Source of the DNA: Brevipalpus yothersi
Taxonomy: Eukaryota > Arthropoda > Arachnida > Trombidiformes > Tenuipalpidae
DNA: 64,000 nt
NCBI GenBank assembly: GCA_003956705.1
Contig: QZCP01000017.1
Location: 252,076 to 316,075, forward strand
Reading direction: 5' to 3'
Shown one piece after another: positions 1 through 11,095 of this stretch. Positions within the stretch are counted from its first letter, which is position 1; every line of letters begins with the position of its first letter. The translations under genes were made by a program, and so were the position numbers. The notes under the pieces are model-generated. The model was not told the origin of the DNA. It saw nothing but the letters and a program-made list of their open reading frames with translations, and searched no databases.

Positions 1-176
1 AGACGTGAACAAAAGGCTAATAACCATGCCAGTCCAAGAATGATAAATATTAGTAGACTCGGTGGTATCATTAATCCACCTCCATTTGATTTATTTTTAC
101 TTTTACCACCACCACTTGCACTTGGCTCACGAGAAGATGAAGCTTTCACGGGTTGACACATATCTTTCTCTTTCAT
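1..176 (-). CDS. Probable STT3 oligosaccharyltransferase catalytic subunit, 5' end
   Basis: Partial gene running off the left edge. The ATG is at 176-174 on the minus strand and the frame is open to base 1 (58 codons). A hydrophilic Ser/Gly/Lys-rich N-terminus of about 37 residues, including GGGKSKNKSNGGG, is followed by a membrane segment reading SLLIFIILGLAWLLAFCSR. The pattern S-L-L-x-F-x-I-L-x-L-A-W-L-x-x-F-x-S-R is how the first transmembrane helix of STT3B-type proteins reads, just before their conserved DxD-containing lumenal loop. STT3 is the catalytic subunit of the ER oligosaccharyltransferase that moves the lipid-linked glycan onto Asn-X-Ser/Thr. The assignment rests on one helix; another multipass ER protein or a type II membrane protein is possible. 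Confidence 0.5.
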   Translation of the reverse strand, partial: MKEKDMCQPVKASSSREPSASGGGKSKNKSNGGGLMIPPSLLIFIILGLAWLLAFCSR

Positions 177-1171
177 CCGGATGCCGCACCAAAGTTACCC
201 AATTTCCAATGACCACAATGTTGATTAATCCACTACCAACTATATATATTCATCCACAATTAATCATCCACCAATATGTGTGTCCACGCCAATGTATCAA
301 TATTATCGATATAATATGAATCAACGTGCGATCACAACCACACATACATACACACACACACACACACACTTTAACCGGCTCTTGATAAGATGATAAGATG
401 AATCAACGTAAGCGCAGAGGATGCGTAATTCGATCCACTTTTTTCAGCCACTTTTTTCAACTTCCTTTTCCCAAGCCTTGCAAGAGCAATGCAAGAGAGA
501 GACCATCTTGGCTATGGATTACATTATAATTAAGGTGGCTGATGATTGCGAATAATTTTTCTATTCATCATGATGTATATTGTACGATGGGATCATGGTG
601 CCTTATGAATTTTTCAGGGATTTGGGGACCATTTGTTTATGGTCTTCGATGCTGCATTGAATTCGGGATGAATTGCAATTGTAATTAAGTAGCAATTGAT
701 AAATACATGATTGATTTTTTTTTCGTGGTTCAAAATTAGAACTTCTAGCCATGCTTCTGAGATTTCAATTACTATGGTCATGAAATTTTTTGGTTTTTAT
801 TTGGCACGATAAGTTGTATTTTTTTATCTTATAAGGGGTCGAATCGTTGATGATGTGAAATTCTATTCGTGTTGGTATTAATTAATAATTAATTATCTTT
901 GGGTTGGAATTCATGAGGATCTCAATCTATAGTCATAGATATGATTACACAATCTGATTTTCATTGAAGATTACTGGTCATATTCACTTCAGAGGTTCAT
1001 CTGTTTTATATTATAATATAATATTTCTGGTGGATAAATGATCAGGATATTGAGGATTTCCAATAAATTTAATAAATCAGAAAATTCTTTCCTGTTACCT
1101 TTAATCAATACCTTCAACTATGAAAACAAGCGCCTCATCTTCATTTAGTCACTGATAACATCCATAATGAC
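177..1171. other. Intergenic, 5' flank of the left-edge gene
   Basis: No coding region is convincing here. A short (CA)n tract lies near 346-369. This stretch must hold the promoter of the left-edge gene, which reads leftwards, and the 3' flank of the secreted-protein gene. No clear TATA box or other regulatory motif was identified. Confidence 0.5.
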
Positions 1172-2008
1172 TCATTTAAAAAGACTTTTGCCCCATTTTT
1201 CCATCAAACGGTAATCATTAGCAAGATTTACAAGACTGCCTCTGATTTGTTCCTCTGTAGGTTTCTCATCTACCCATCCCATTTCACCCAAATTTTCCAT
1301 GATAAACTTTACCACTGGGGTGATATCAGGCTTATTGGTACCCTTTTTCTTACCAATATCGATTCCCTCTTGAATGGTTGCCCAAAAGAAATCTTTGTTG
1401 GTTACAATGAATTTCACAAGAGCCTTGATGTCCTTTGGCTTGGGAGTATCGGGAAGAGCACGAGTATGTATCTCATTTCCGAATTCTAGAGCCCATTCCA
1501 ATAGGACCATAACTCCATATGGCTCCACAGTATCAGCATCATGAGCACCAAAGAACCGTCCCAAAATTTTGCCAATACTCTTCATTTTGGCATCAAAATC
1601 AATTCCTTCCGTTCCAGCCTCTTGCTTGTGGCTATCAATCTCTTTTCGTAGCGCTTCACAGGTCACATCACCATTGGCCTTTGGTACACACATATTATCT
1701 CGAGTCATAACGAAATCGACAAATTTTTCTGCTGAACTTATGCTCATCTTTAAGCTATCAGAATCATCTTTTTCGAGGACCAGCCAATTCAGAACTTTCA
1801 AGAGCCTTGGAAGTCCTTAGAAAAGACAAATAAAATGAATTGTTCAATTTATATTCTCAATATCAGTGGGTTATACTATTGTTATGAGAAAAAATTTAGT
1901 AATATTACCTTTTTTAATGTTCGCCTTGGTATCCTCAATCAAATCTCCAGAATGACCTAAGTTGATCAAATTGAATGAGATCAAGATCACAAGTAAATAG
2001 ATTTTCAT
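1172..2008 (-). CDS. Secreted helical protein of unknown function, two exons
   Basis: Exon 1 is 2008-1909 and exon 2 is 1815-1172. Donor GTAATA and acceptor TTCTAAG join in phase 1, giving 247 residues. Exon 1 encodes a typical signal peptide (MKIYLLVILISFNLINLGHS, likely cut after residue 20). The mature part is hydrophilic, Lys/Glu-rich and predicted helical. It has only two cysteines, close together (CVPKANGDVTC), which could form one small disulfide loop. No transmembrane segment, known catalytic motif or repeat is visible. The start is well supported because the signal peptide begins at this ATG and the spliced frame stays open. I do not recognise the family; a lineage-specific secreted or salivary-type protein is a guess only. 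Confidence 0.75.
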
Positions 2009-3020
2009 TTTATTATTATGATTCTTTGAACAACCTCGTCACAAATGAGAAGAAGAAGACTGTCTGCGTGTTCATTTGGATTGAATCTTCTTTTATAAAG
2101 GAAATTATGGTATCGTCTCTCTCCTCATGATGGACACAAGAGATGACATCAAACCATTCACACCATGAGCTTCAGTCTGGATCATGAATCGCATCTTTTG
2201 TACGATTTATAAGTAGTGCTTCTAGCTAAATTTTTTCCTCCTGCGTTCCTCTTCATCCAGTGCCTACATAATTTGCTCTCGATTGACAAAATTAACTTCC
2301 AATCTCCGAGAGAATGTCCAATTTTTGATCTGGATTCGTAGGATGCAGATGCTCATTTAGTCATCATGTTGTTGGAATATAAGTGTTCTTGGTGGCTCTC
2401 ACAAAGCTAGAGAAAGTTTTTTAAATCATGTAGCCAAACGGAAATTGGTCACTCAACACCTAATCACTTGATAGCACTTCGCTCATTCTGTGATACAAGT
2501 TATGATAGTACTGTGTAAAGTTAATTTTTCCAGCTTTTTGTTAGACAATAAATATACTAATCGAGGTTATAGTCATAAAGTGGTTGAGCAAGATAACGAA
2601 AATTGAATTAAAATATTGAAAGTAATCGATGATATATTCACAAGAAACAGCTTTATCTTTCAAAACATTAAAAGACAAATCTATGCTTCAAAATACTGCC
2701 TTTTTATAAAATATGATTCGTGATATACTCAGCAGTTTTTTTAATTCCTTCACCAAATTCTTGTTTAAAATTTGATTTGATTTGTAATTTTTACAAATTT
2801 TTGAGTTGAACATTTTCATTTTCAATAGCTATGTAGTTAAAATAGATATGAAAATTAATTTTGCTCAATATTCCTCACAGATAATGATTCTTCGGGAGGA
2901 AAGTTTGAAGAAAATTTGTTTTCTGACTTGAAATTAAGATATTCACTGATACAATTTGATACAAAAATCACCTAGTTTGTAAATTATATTGGAATCCGTT
3001 ATTCAAATGAAATCTGGTGG
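2009..3020. other. Intergenic, nothing recognised
   Basis: AT-rich sequence between the secreted-protein gene and the decayed finger/endostatin copies. No long frame, no recognisable RNA gene and no strong repeat were seen. The part just above 2008 is the likely promoter of the secreted-protein gene. Confidence 0.45.
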
Positions 3021-3023
3021 AAT

Positions 3024-3290
3024 CTAGCATAGTAAGCCTCTATCCAAAGCTCTTGCAGCCTGTTGGACCTCAGCCAGTGCTCTCAGATATTCAGCTTGTG
3101 CTTGTGACACTTGATCAGTAATCGAGTCCAGGTTAGTTTTTGGAATTATCGTATCAACTTGAGAAGCTGCTAGTGTCCATGTTATGTATTTTGGAGGCCA
3201 AAGTGTTCTATACATTCCTTTCGCATCTTTGGTTTGTCTTTGGTATTCATAATTAGCGCATCGAATTCTTCAAAGATCATGTTTTAAAAG
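3024..3290 (-). pseudogene. Relic of finger-protein C-terminus next to an endostatin fragment
   Basis: The low end (about 3024-3165) translates to a C-terminal tail alike to that of the intact finger gene at 4834-5340: both have a PKTNLDS/PRTNMDP segment, an Ala/Glu-rich helix and a final RGL. Immediately above, about 3180-3290 matches at nucleotide level the multiplexin exon around 6495-6597, the part encoding the start of endostatin, but the frame is not preserved. The two pieces are fused without the zinc-finger portion, so this is a truncated third copy of the duplicated unit. Confidence 0.6.
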
Positions 3291-3317
3291 AAAACGACTA
3301 CAATAAAAAAATTGAAA

Positions 3318-3825
3318 TCAACGTCGGAATAAGCCTCTCAGAACCTTTCCTGCATCAGCTACAGCTCTAATAGCCTCAGCTTCTACTCGTGAAACATATT
3401 CAGTCATCGAGTCCAAATTAGTCCTTGGAATTATTGGACCAATTTGAGATATTGTAGGCAGTGGTCCACATTTCTGTTGATGGTCCAGATACTCAGAATA
3501 AACATTACTTTTCCAATCATTACAGTAGGAACAGGGGAAAAGATTTCTACTCTTTATGGGTAATGAATCATATTTCTTATTTATATTCGGTGATTGTTTC
3601 ACTTTATTTTTTAATTGATTTCAAATCTTTTTCCAATGATTTAAGAGGACGAGTTAAGGCTTCCAACATTCTTCGATGCTCGTCCAAAGCTCGTTCAGTC
3701 TCATTCTTATCAATCCTTCTCAAACATTTCAATGAATATTTTTCTCCATTTTAACCGTATGATGTGTGCTCTCCCTCTTGATTACTTGGTTTAATTTTTG
3801 TAACTTTTGTACCCTTCCTTGACAT
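3318..3825 (-). pseudogene. Decayed paralogue of the C2HC-finger gene
   Basis: The minus-strand translation from the ATG at 3825 aligns along its whole length with the intact 168-residue protein at 4834-5340, including CSYC, the H-x3-C pair and the PRTNLDS tail. It carries an in-frame TAA about 24 codons in, at a site where the intact copy has Lys. It also has a short frame disruption near 3602, before the VKQSPN segment, so the finger half is now in another frame. One open part (3602-3318) still encodes the finger and C-terminus. The disabling changes are single events, so the copy is fairly young. Confidence 0.75.
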
Positions 3826-4426
3826 CTAGTTATGATTATTTTATCACTTAGACTTGCATACAAGCACAGAATAGTTTACCGAGAGAAACTTCTGATAAAT
3901 TAAGATAATAGGATTGAAAAAAGATGAAATTACTGTTTCTTTATGGTTTTTTGGAGACATCTGTTTCTCATTATTGTGCTATCTTCATTGTTGAAAATTT
4001 GGAAATTGGATCCCTAATTTGAGTCTGAATTTGAAAGCGATACTTTCATTCAGTGTTAAAAGTGTTAATCAGTGCAGGAATGATTACTTTTCAATTGCTT
4101 CTGACTTACGGGCCTATGTCAGCTCAAGATTCCATAGATTTTGATCTCAATTTTGTAATCACAATAGAAGAGAATAGGCAAAATTTCCAGTAATTTGAGA
4201 AGAAATGAAATCTCCAGCTCCAGCAGATCAAATAAATTATGGACAGAGTGAATGCAAGCTTATTCAATTTGAGTATCTGAAGAGGGATAAAAATACTCAT
4301 TTCTACGAATTGTATGTTGAGAATCTATACAAAATTTTTCTGCTATCATCTTCTTTTATCATATTGAGAGAAAAAAATTTCTACGAGTCATCACTTTATT
4401 AATACATCAATTATACATACTACTAG

Positions 4427-4790
4427 CTAAGTGAGAATACAAATATTGATCAAACGGGCATGAAGAATTGAGACCAACCACTTTTTAGTAGAACGTTTCC
4501 ACCACCGAAGGAATATATTCTGGGAAATGATGAAAATGGTGTACCTGATCCAGTCAATATGTTCCCCTAAAAGTTGAACATTATTCCTTTCTGAATCACA
4601 GGAAACGTTAATCAATAAGTCTTTCAAGATGAAATTTACTGTACAAAAATTTTTACCTTGATGACTCGAGGATTTGAATCTTGAGATCACCTTATAGTGT
4701 CCAAATTATGTAGTCTAGAGGCCAAAAATGTTCTATCCACATCATTGGTTTGTCTTTGGTATTCATAATCAGCACTTCTAATTCCTCATC
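4427..4790 (-). pseudogene. Endostatin-domain relic
   Basis: Nucleotide-level copy of the last two multiplexin exons. The block around 4480-4560 matches 6235-6315, which encodes the FPRIYSFDGRN strand region, including the shared GAAGGAATATATTCT core. The stretch after 4690 resembles the preceding exon (6480-6600). Reading frames are broken: the 87-codon open frame here is not in endostatin phase throughout, and the Trp- and Cys-bearing parts are missing. It is best read as the non-functional endostatin end of the left duplication unit. Confidence 0.6.
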
Positions 4791-4833
4791 ATATTTTAAT
4801 AAATTAATAACTATAATAATAAAAAAGTTGAAA

Positions 4834-5340
4834 TCAACGTCGAAATAAGCCTCTCGAAATCTCATCTGCCTCAGCTACAGCTCTAGCAGCTAGGGCTTCT
4901 GCTCGTGCATAATATTCAGCCATCGGGTCCATATTAGTCCTTGGAACTATTGGACCAATTTGAGTTACTGTAGGTTGTGGTTCACATTCTTGTCGATGAT
5001 CCAGATATTCAGAATAAATCTTACTTTTCCAATTATTACAGTAGGAGCAAGTGAAAAAATTTCTGACCTTTGGGTGTACTGGATAGAGATTCTTGTATTT
5101 CGCTGGTGATTTTTTCACTTCCTTTTTTATAAATTTCAAATCCTCTTCCAATTTTTTAAGATATGTATTCGTTTTAAGCAACATTTTTCGATGCTCGATC
5201 AAGGCCTTTTTAGCCTCGTCCATATTAATCCTTCTAAAACGTTGCAGAGAATAAATTTCTCCCTTTTTACCATATTTTAAGTGTTCTTCACAGTCACTTT
5301 CTGGTGGTAGTAGTTGTTTAATTGTAGTTTTTCTAGGCAT
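4834..5340 (-). CDS. Single-exon C2HC zinc-finger-like protein
   Basis: An uninterrupted 168-codon gene from the ATG at 5340. Residues 1-40 are basic and polar. Residues about 45-85 form a Lys/Glu/Leu-rich likely coiled coil. Near residues 97-120 sits FTCSYCNNW followed by YLDHRQEC, a C-x2-C-x13-H-x3-C pattern compatible with a C2HC/C2H2 zinc finger. The tail is Ala-rich and helical, ending RGLFRR. No signal peptide or membrane segment is present, so a nuclear or cytosolic protein is likely. It lies just downstream of the multiplexin 3' end, and its decayed copy lies further on. Conservation of the Cys/His residues in the decayed copy supports the finger. The function and family are not recognised; it could itself be a degrading repeat gene. 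Confidence 0.6.
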   Translation of the reverse strand: MPRKTTIKQLLPPESDCEEHLKYGKKGEIYSLQRFRRINMDEAKKALIEHRKMLLKTNTYLKKLEEDLKFIKKEVKKSPAKYKNLYPVHPKVRNFFTCSYCNNWKSKIYSEYLDHRQECEPQPTVTQIGPIVPRTNMDPMAEYYARAEALAARAVAEADEISRGLFRR

Positions 5341-6019
5341 CTTAGGTAAAATAATTCATTCACTTGACTCGCATATGATCACAAAATAATTTACAGAGAG
5401 AAGCACCTAATATTGAACATAGTAAGCTCTGCAAATGGATGAAATTGTTGTTCTCTTGATGCTATTGTGAAAGGCCTATTTTCTACTCATTATTGTACTA
5501 CTTTCATTGTTGGAACTTTTAGCTTCAAAACCTCCAATTCAAAGTTTGTGATTCTCTCATCTTTCATAATTGTTAACCACTTCAAATAAATGTATGATTA
5601 CTGTTCTATTGCTTTCACCCTAGTTTCACTCCACAGATTCCAACCCCTGCATGATAATCAGAATAGGATCATCTTATTGCCAATGTTTGCCCCAATTTCA
5701 AATAAATAGAGTTTATAATGTCAAGAGATTCAATGAATCACGGGCACAATGAAGTTTATTGAATTTGAGTTTGAAGAGCGATTGAACACTTGTTTTCATG
5801 ATGATATGTCTAAAATTCTCAAGTTATCGTCTTCTTCTAATCTATTTAGAGAAAAAACTCTCAAAAGCTACTATGATGTTAATACATGAATTGAGCATGC
5901 AACTACCTGGATGTAAATATAAATATTAATTAAACGTTCATAAAAAATTGAGAATACTCATATGAATTCTCTAAAAATGACTAGAAATAATCACCACAAT
6001 ATTGATATGAAAGGGGTAT
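5341..6019. other. Spacer between finger gene and multiplexin end
   Basis: Non-coding on inspection. It is the duplicated counterpart of about 3826-4430. It holds the 5' flank of the finger gene and the 3' flank of multiplexin, both minus strand, so only some 680 bases separate the two genes. Confidence 0.5.
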
Positions 6020-9000
6020 CTAAAAATGTTCAAGTGGCACGACTGACTCAATGCATAATACAATGAATCGATTATTGCAAGAATGATTTTCCTGGTCCAA
6101 AAGTTTACTTCGAAGTAGAGAACTTGCATATCCATACTTATGAGAATTGCCCGAATGCCATGCATCACAATACGAATCAAGGTGACGAGCTCCTCTTCTA
6201 TCGGCTCCATGCCATATAAACTTTTGAGGCCAACGACTATCCAGTAGAACATTTCGACCATCGAAGGAATATATTCTTGGAAACGATGAAAATGGTGCTC
6301 CTGATCCAGTAAATATTTCCCGCCACGAATTGAACATTATTTCACCCTGAATCAGAGGAGACATTAATCAATTAGTAGTTCAAGACAATTTTAACAATTT
6401 GAGATAAAGAGTAGAAGATTTTCCATACCTTCAGATTGATGACTGGAAGATTGGAATCTTGGGATCGTACTATGGTATCCAAGTTGTGTAGTCTAGATGC
6501 TAAGAATGCTCGGAATATTCCTTTCACATTGTATCGATTTGCTTGTCTATGACATTCATAATCAGCACCTCGAATACCTCGCAGATCACCATGATAAGGT
6601 TGATCAAGTGCTATCAGTCGAAGTTGCTTTGGATTCTCTTCGATTCGATCTTGAATGGGTTGATCAACTTTGGGTTTTATTGGGACAGAAACTGTTGTCA
6701 CCTATTTGGAATATCAATATATTCATAGTATATCCAAAAAAGGGTTTACTTTCGAGGTACTCACAGGAATTTTTTCGGCCTCTTTCGTTTCGACAAGCGA
6801 TCCTAGAGAAACATATTGCCAGCCTTTACTAACACGAACAAGTAAAGCTTGTTCATCGGTTACAAAAGCTAAAGTGCCTTGAGCATTTATTGTGGACATT
6901 TGAGTAAGAGAATTAATATCTTTCATGATTACAGCTCCAGGCACCACAGCTGGTTGACCATTCGTTGGAATTTCGTTTCCATCAAAATCACCGGAAGTTG
7001 GTCCTGGAGGTCCTGGTGGACCAGGAGGACCTCGTAAAGATTCTGTAAAATTAGAGAAAAAATTACAATTTCTTGAAGATATCAAAAAAAGGATCAAAGA
7101 AATATCAACAATATTCAGCTGAGAAAAATTATATATGCAAATTTTATACCAGAAACTTGTTTCAGATAGCTTCTCAATTCTTTCAAATCACGATTCATTT
7201 CTCGTGGACCATTTGAAGATAAACTGTTCTCGAGCCACTTGTTAGCTGTGAAAAGAGATTAAAAAAATATTCTAATTTTCAGTGCATTCAATCTTCTCTA
7301 GATTGACTAGAACAAGAAAAAAATCGAAGAAACGATATTGAAAGTTTGATTGGATTTTTTGTTACTTTTGAACAACTTTATCGTAGATGAATACAATATA
7401 TGAATGCTAAGCTGAAGATAAAGTATTTCCTAATCTACAATATTTCACTCCAAGATATTTTTTTATTTCTTATCGAGAAAGATTTCAATTGGAACCAGAT
7501 ATGTTGACAGGCTCATAGTTGATTGAGCTCACTACCCAAAAATGATGGAAACTGACCAGTACCTTTCACAAGTTTCTCATGTGATCTTGTTGCTGAAAGG
7601 TTAATTCAGGTCAATAGAGCTCATTCAACTGTATAACTAAAATGGAGAGCATGTTCAAAGTGGAAAACATAACTGTATATGATGAATGAAGGACAGATCT
7701 CGACATCAACACCTTAGTGAATGAACTAAGCACAAGGTCATGAACCTATTCTGATGATAGCCGGAAGCTCCGGGAGTCAATCAATTTTCACTGCACCAAT
7801 CATGAGAGCCGTTTGAATCAATCGAAAAGCAACAACTTACTCAGCAATCCGAGATCAATTTCGCCTGGAGGTCCAGGCGGGCCAGGCAGACCTTGAAAGC
7901 CTCGAGGCCCTGGAGGACCGGAGAGACCTTGAGATCCTGATGGACCTTGAGGTCCAGGAGGTCCTGGTAGTCCTGGAGGACCGCTAATGACCACATTTTC
8001 CATGTCACTTGTCTTTTGATTGTCTGAAATTGACAAAAATGTCAGCCGATAAGCGTGGATTTGCAGAAGAAGATGATTTTATGAAGTTCTTAATTTGATT
8101 TCATCATCAATCACTTGGAATGAATATTCTACTTTTTCACTTATTACTTACCTTTGCTCATTATCTGATCGATTTTTGATTTCAATTTCTCATCAATTAT
8201 TTTCACAAGTGTTGGCATCGGAGTTGATTGGCCAGGTAAACCTGGTGGACCTCTCTTGCCTCGCCTACCAGGTTCACCTTTTTCACCCTATCAAGGAGAA
8301 CAGATGTGTTAAGAGGATTGAGAATTAACCGATATTGGTTCATCATGAAACTCGTATGGATCCAAAGTTCTCAAAAATAGATGAACATACTTTGACCCTT
8401 ATTCCCTCCTCTGTGACCACGATTCCTGGAGGACCAATTGGTCCAGGCTGTCCTCTTGGACCTTGTGGACCTATTGGCCCAGTATCACCTTTTTCCCCTT
8501 TCGGGCCAGGTATTGCATAAGAATATTCTTCAAGAATTGGCCCATCTTGAGCATCATCAAAGCGAGTTCTTGGTACCACAGAATGTTGACACTCACCAGG
8601 AGCTCCCTTCAATCAGTGACAAAATCGAATAAGAAATCGATGATAATGTGATACTATACATAGGATTGAATTGAATTGAATTCTCACCTTTTCCCCCTTG
8701 ATACCTGGTGGACCAGAAATTCCTGGAGGACCCTCTGGTCCCGGAAGTCCCCGTTTTCCCTTTAAGCCTCGTGATCCTTGTTCTCCCTGAAAATAATTGT
8801 TAGTGGAAATGTTCAATTTTGAGTCATCCATGTAGCCATCTGAAAGCTCAACGAGAAATTGAACAAAAATTTTGAAGAGATAATTATTGTGCTCACTTTT
8901 AGTCCCCTTTCACCTGGATCACCTTTTGGCCCTCTTTCTCCAGGCTCACCTTTTACAGTGACTCTTTCTGGTCCAGTATTAGTAGTCTAATTCGGTGGCG

Positions 9001-10137
9001 AAAAAACTTGATTATACTTTCACAATACTCAAAGGACATAAATTGATTCTCACATAATATAAAGAACCAGATTGATACATGGGATCACTCAGCCAATCAT
9101 CTTGAAATCTTGTTGTCATTGGACCTGGAGGACCTGGTGGCCCAGGTGGGCCTCTAGGTCCAGGATATCCATCTCTACCTGTGATTGAAGAGCTAGATAT
9201 GAAACTTTCCGAAAGAAATTCTACTAGAGAATAATTGAAAATTTCATCAAATAATCGAAGATAGGCCGAATAGTAGAGTCAGAAGTGAAAAAACTTGCGA
9301 GTTTCAGAATTGTGAGTTTAAAATTAGATGGATCACATTCATACGTTTGCCATAAAAAAAGATGACATTAGAATCTGGAGCTCTCAGTCACCGGACAAGT
9401 CATCACTCATCAATCATGTTAATTCTAAATAGGAATTCATTTTTTGATTGGAAACAACGAATTTGTCAAAATTTACCTGATTTTCCAGGGGGACCAATCT
9501 CTCCTCGATCTCCTTTGAGCATTTTAAACTCATTAGAAGACACAATTGCGGATAAATTGCACTGACATGTCCTCATAGATTCTGTAGACATGAGTTTGGT
9601 TAAGCTATTGGAAATATCTAATTCTCGCTCACTGCATTCACCCTTTTGAAAAAAAATTTCATTCAATTAATCAGAGAATTGGACAGAAAATACCATGTTT
9701 CTAGGATTGAAAAGGTTTTGAGAATATTGTAATTCTGAAAGAGAGAAAGAAAGTTTGTTCCTCCATTGCAAAATAGAACAAACTCTAAAGCCCATAACTA
9801 TCGAAATGGAGAAATTTATTCTCAATTGACAGGTTGTCAACGGCTGGGTCTTGATGATTCTTTAAATTTTACTCTTCTTAATTTCGAATGGATTCAAGGC
9901 CTGCATTGAGAAAATATCTATCCTCATTCCCCAAATAGAGAGCTCTCTCATATGGTTAACACTAATTGTTAATCAACTTTTCAATCGTGAAACACTACTA
10001 CTACTATGAAATGTTCAAATAAGTACCTTGGGACCTGGTGGCCCTGGTAGTCCTGGTAATCCTGGAGGTCCAGAATCACCCTTTGGTCCACGAAGAGGAA
10101 GTTCGGTGAGTATCGAATTTTTCTATTCGTAGAGAAT

Positions 10138-10189
<52 letters not shown>

Positions 10190-10452
10190 AGTAATAATAA
10201 GCGAGAGTGAGAGAAGATGCAGACCAAATACTAAATAAGATGGGCAAATAGGAATAAGTTTGATTGGACTAACCTCATTTGTCGATACATCGTAGTAGCC
10301 ATCATCGGTTACAATCAAGCTTGTTACAATCACCAAACTCTTGGGAAGCCATGGACATGCATGAGCAATTAGAAGAAGAGGAAGAAGGAGAAGAAAGAAT
10401 AGAGTCAATGAAATAGGAAGCTTGATATGTCTTGGGAATAAAATCGAACAAA
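6020..10452 (-). CDS. Mp: Multiplexin, collagen XV/XVIII type, with endostatin domain
   Basis: Thirteen exons were placed, all with matching phases: about 10452-10274, 10122-10027, 9642-9477, 9178-9054, 8986-8897, 8786-8688, 8606-8391, 8287-8152, 8023-7841, 7245-7150, 7042-6765, 6701-6429 and 6346-6020 (about 754 residues). The first exon has a signal-like hydrophobic run but no in-frame ATG, so the true start lies upstream and was not found. Next come interrupted Gly-X-Y collagen blocks, typical of multiplexins. Then comes the trimerisation domain (QGTLAFVTDEQ, VRVSKGWQYV), a hinge, and a full endostatin domain with RGADYEC, FRAFLASRL, FDGRNV, WHGAD and its four cysteines (in YECHR, SYCDAW, HSCNN and VLCIE). 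The family forms basement-membrane trimers whose C-terminal fragment can be released. No N-terminal thrombospondin-like domain was seen. Confidence 0.9.
10140..10185. repeat. (GA)n microsatellite in a multiplexin intron
   Basis: About 46 bases of AG repeat. It lies in the intron between the first two placed multiplexin exons, 18 bases above the acceptor for exon 10122-10027, so on the sense strand it is a CT tract that merges with the polypyrimidine region. Confidence 0.9.
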
Positions 10453-11017
10453 CTATGGAAGAAAGTGAAAGAGGAAAGCACGATAAAAGCCTATGAATTA
10501 CGGTAAATCAATTGCATCCTCAATCAACCGAATTAGCGACCAAGTAATGTGGAGTCTGATAACTTTTGGGAAGCTTATTGGGATATTTTAACGCTAGTTT
10601 AGTGGTATAGTTTGTGGAGGAATCATCGAGTAGAAAGATGGTGGGAAAAGTTCTGGAAAAGAGAGTCTGAGTATCCTTCTCGATTTGGAATTCGATATTT
10701 TGAACAAAAACAGACGAAAACGCTGATATTACATGATTGAATTTCAGAATAGAGATGAATAAGCTTGAAAATCAGACATTCTATGTGACTATTCCAGTTG
10801 GATGATCTTAATCCTAGCTGACTTTATCATTCTTATGGAATAGTTTAGTAAAGCCTCTGTTATTCCTCTGGGATTTTCCTAGTATATAATTTCATTTTAT
10901 ATTGGTATATATACAAATACTCTCAACACATACAAAATCTGTCCATGTATAGCTGATATTCTCATATTTCAATTCATTTTATTGTCTTACGCTTGAGAGA
11001 ATAAGTGAGGTGAGGAT

Positions 11018-11095
<78 letters not shown>

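Larger units (their letters stand above)
3318..6400. repeat. Tandem segmental duplication, unit about 1.5 kb
   Basis: The segment 3318-4790 is colinear with 4834-6400. Matching landmarks are the finger genes (3318-3825 and 4834-5340), the 5' flanks with the shared ACAGAGAGAAGC/ACCGAGAGAAAC block (about 3880 and 5395), the spacer with Leu/Phe-rich decayed sequence (about 4230-4430 and 5750-5950), and the endostatin region (4460-4640 and 6215-6380). The right unit contains the functional end of the multiplexin gene; the left unit contains only relics. Confidence 0.7.

Noticed and set aside
4205..4402. 65-codon plus frame between duplication units
   Set aside because: The homologous segment of the other unit (5750-5950) does not preserve the frame, so it is not coding.
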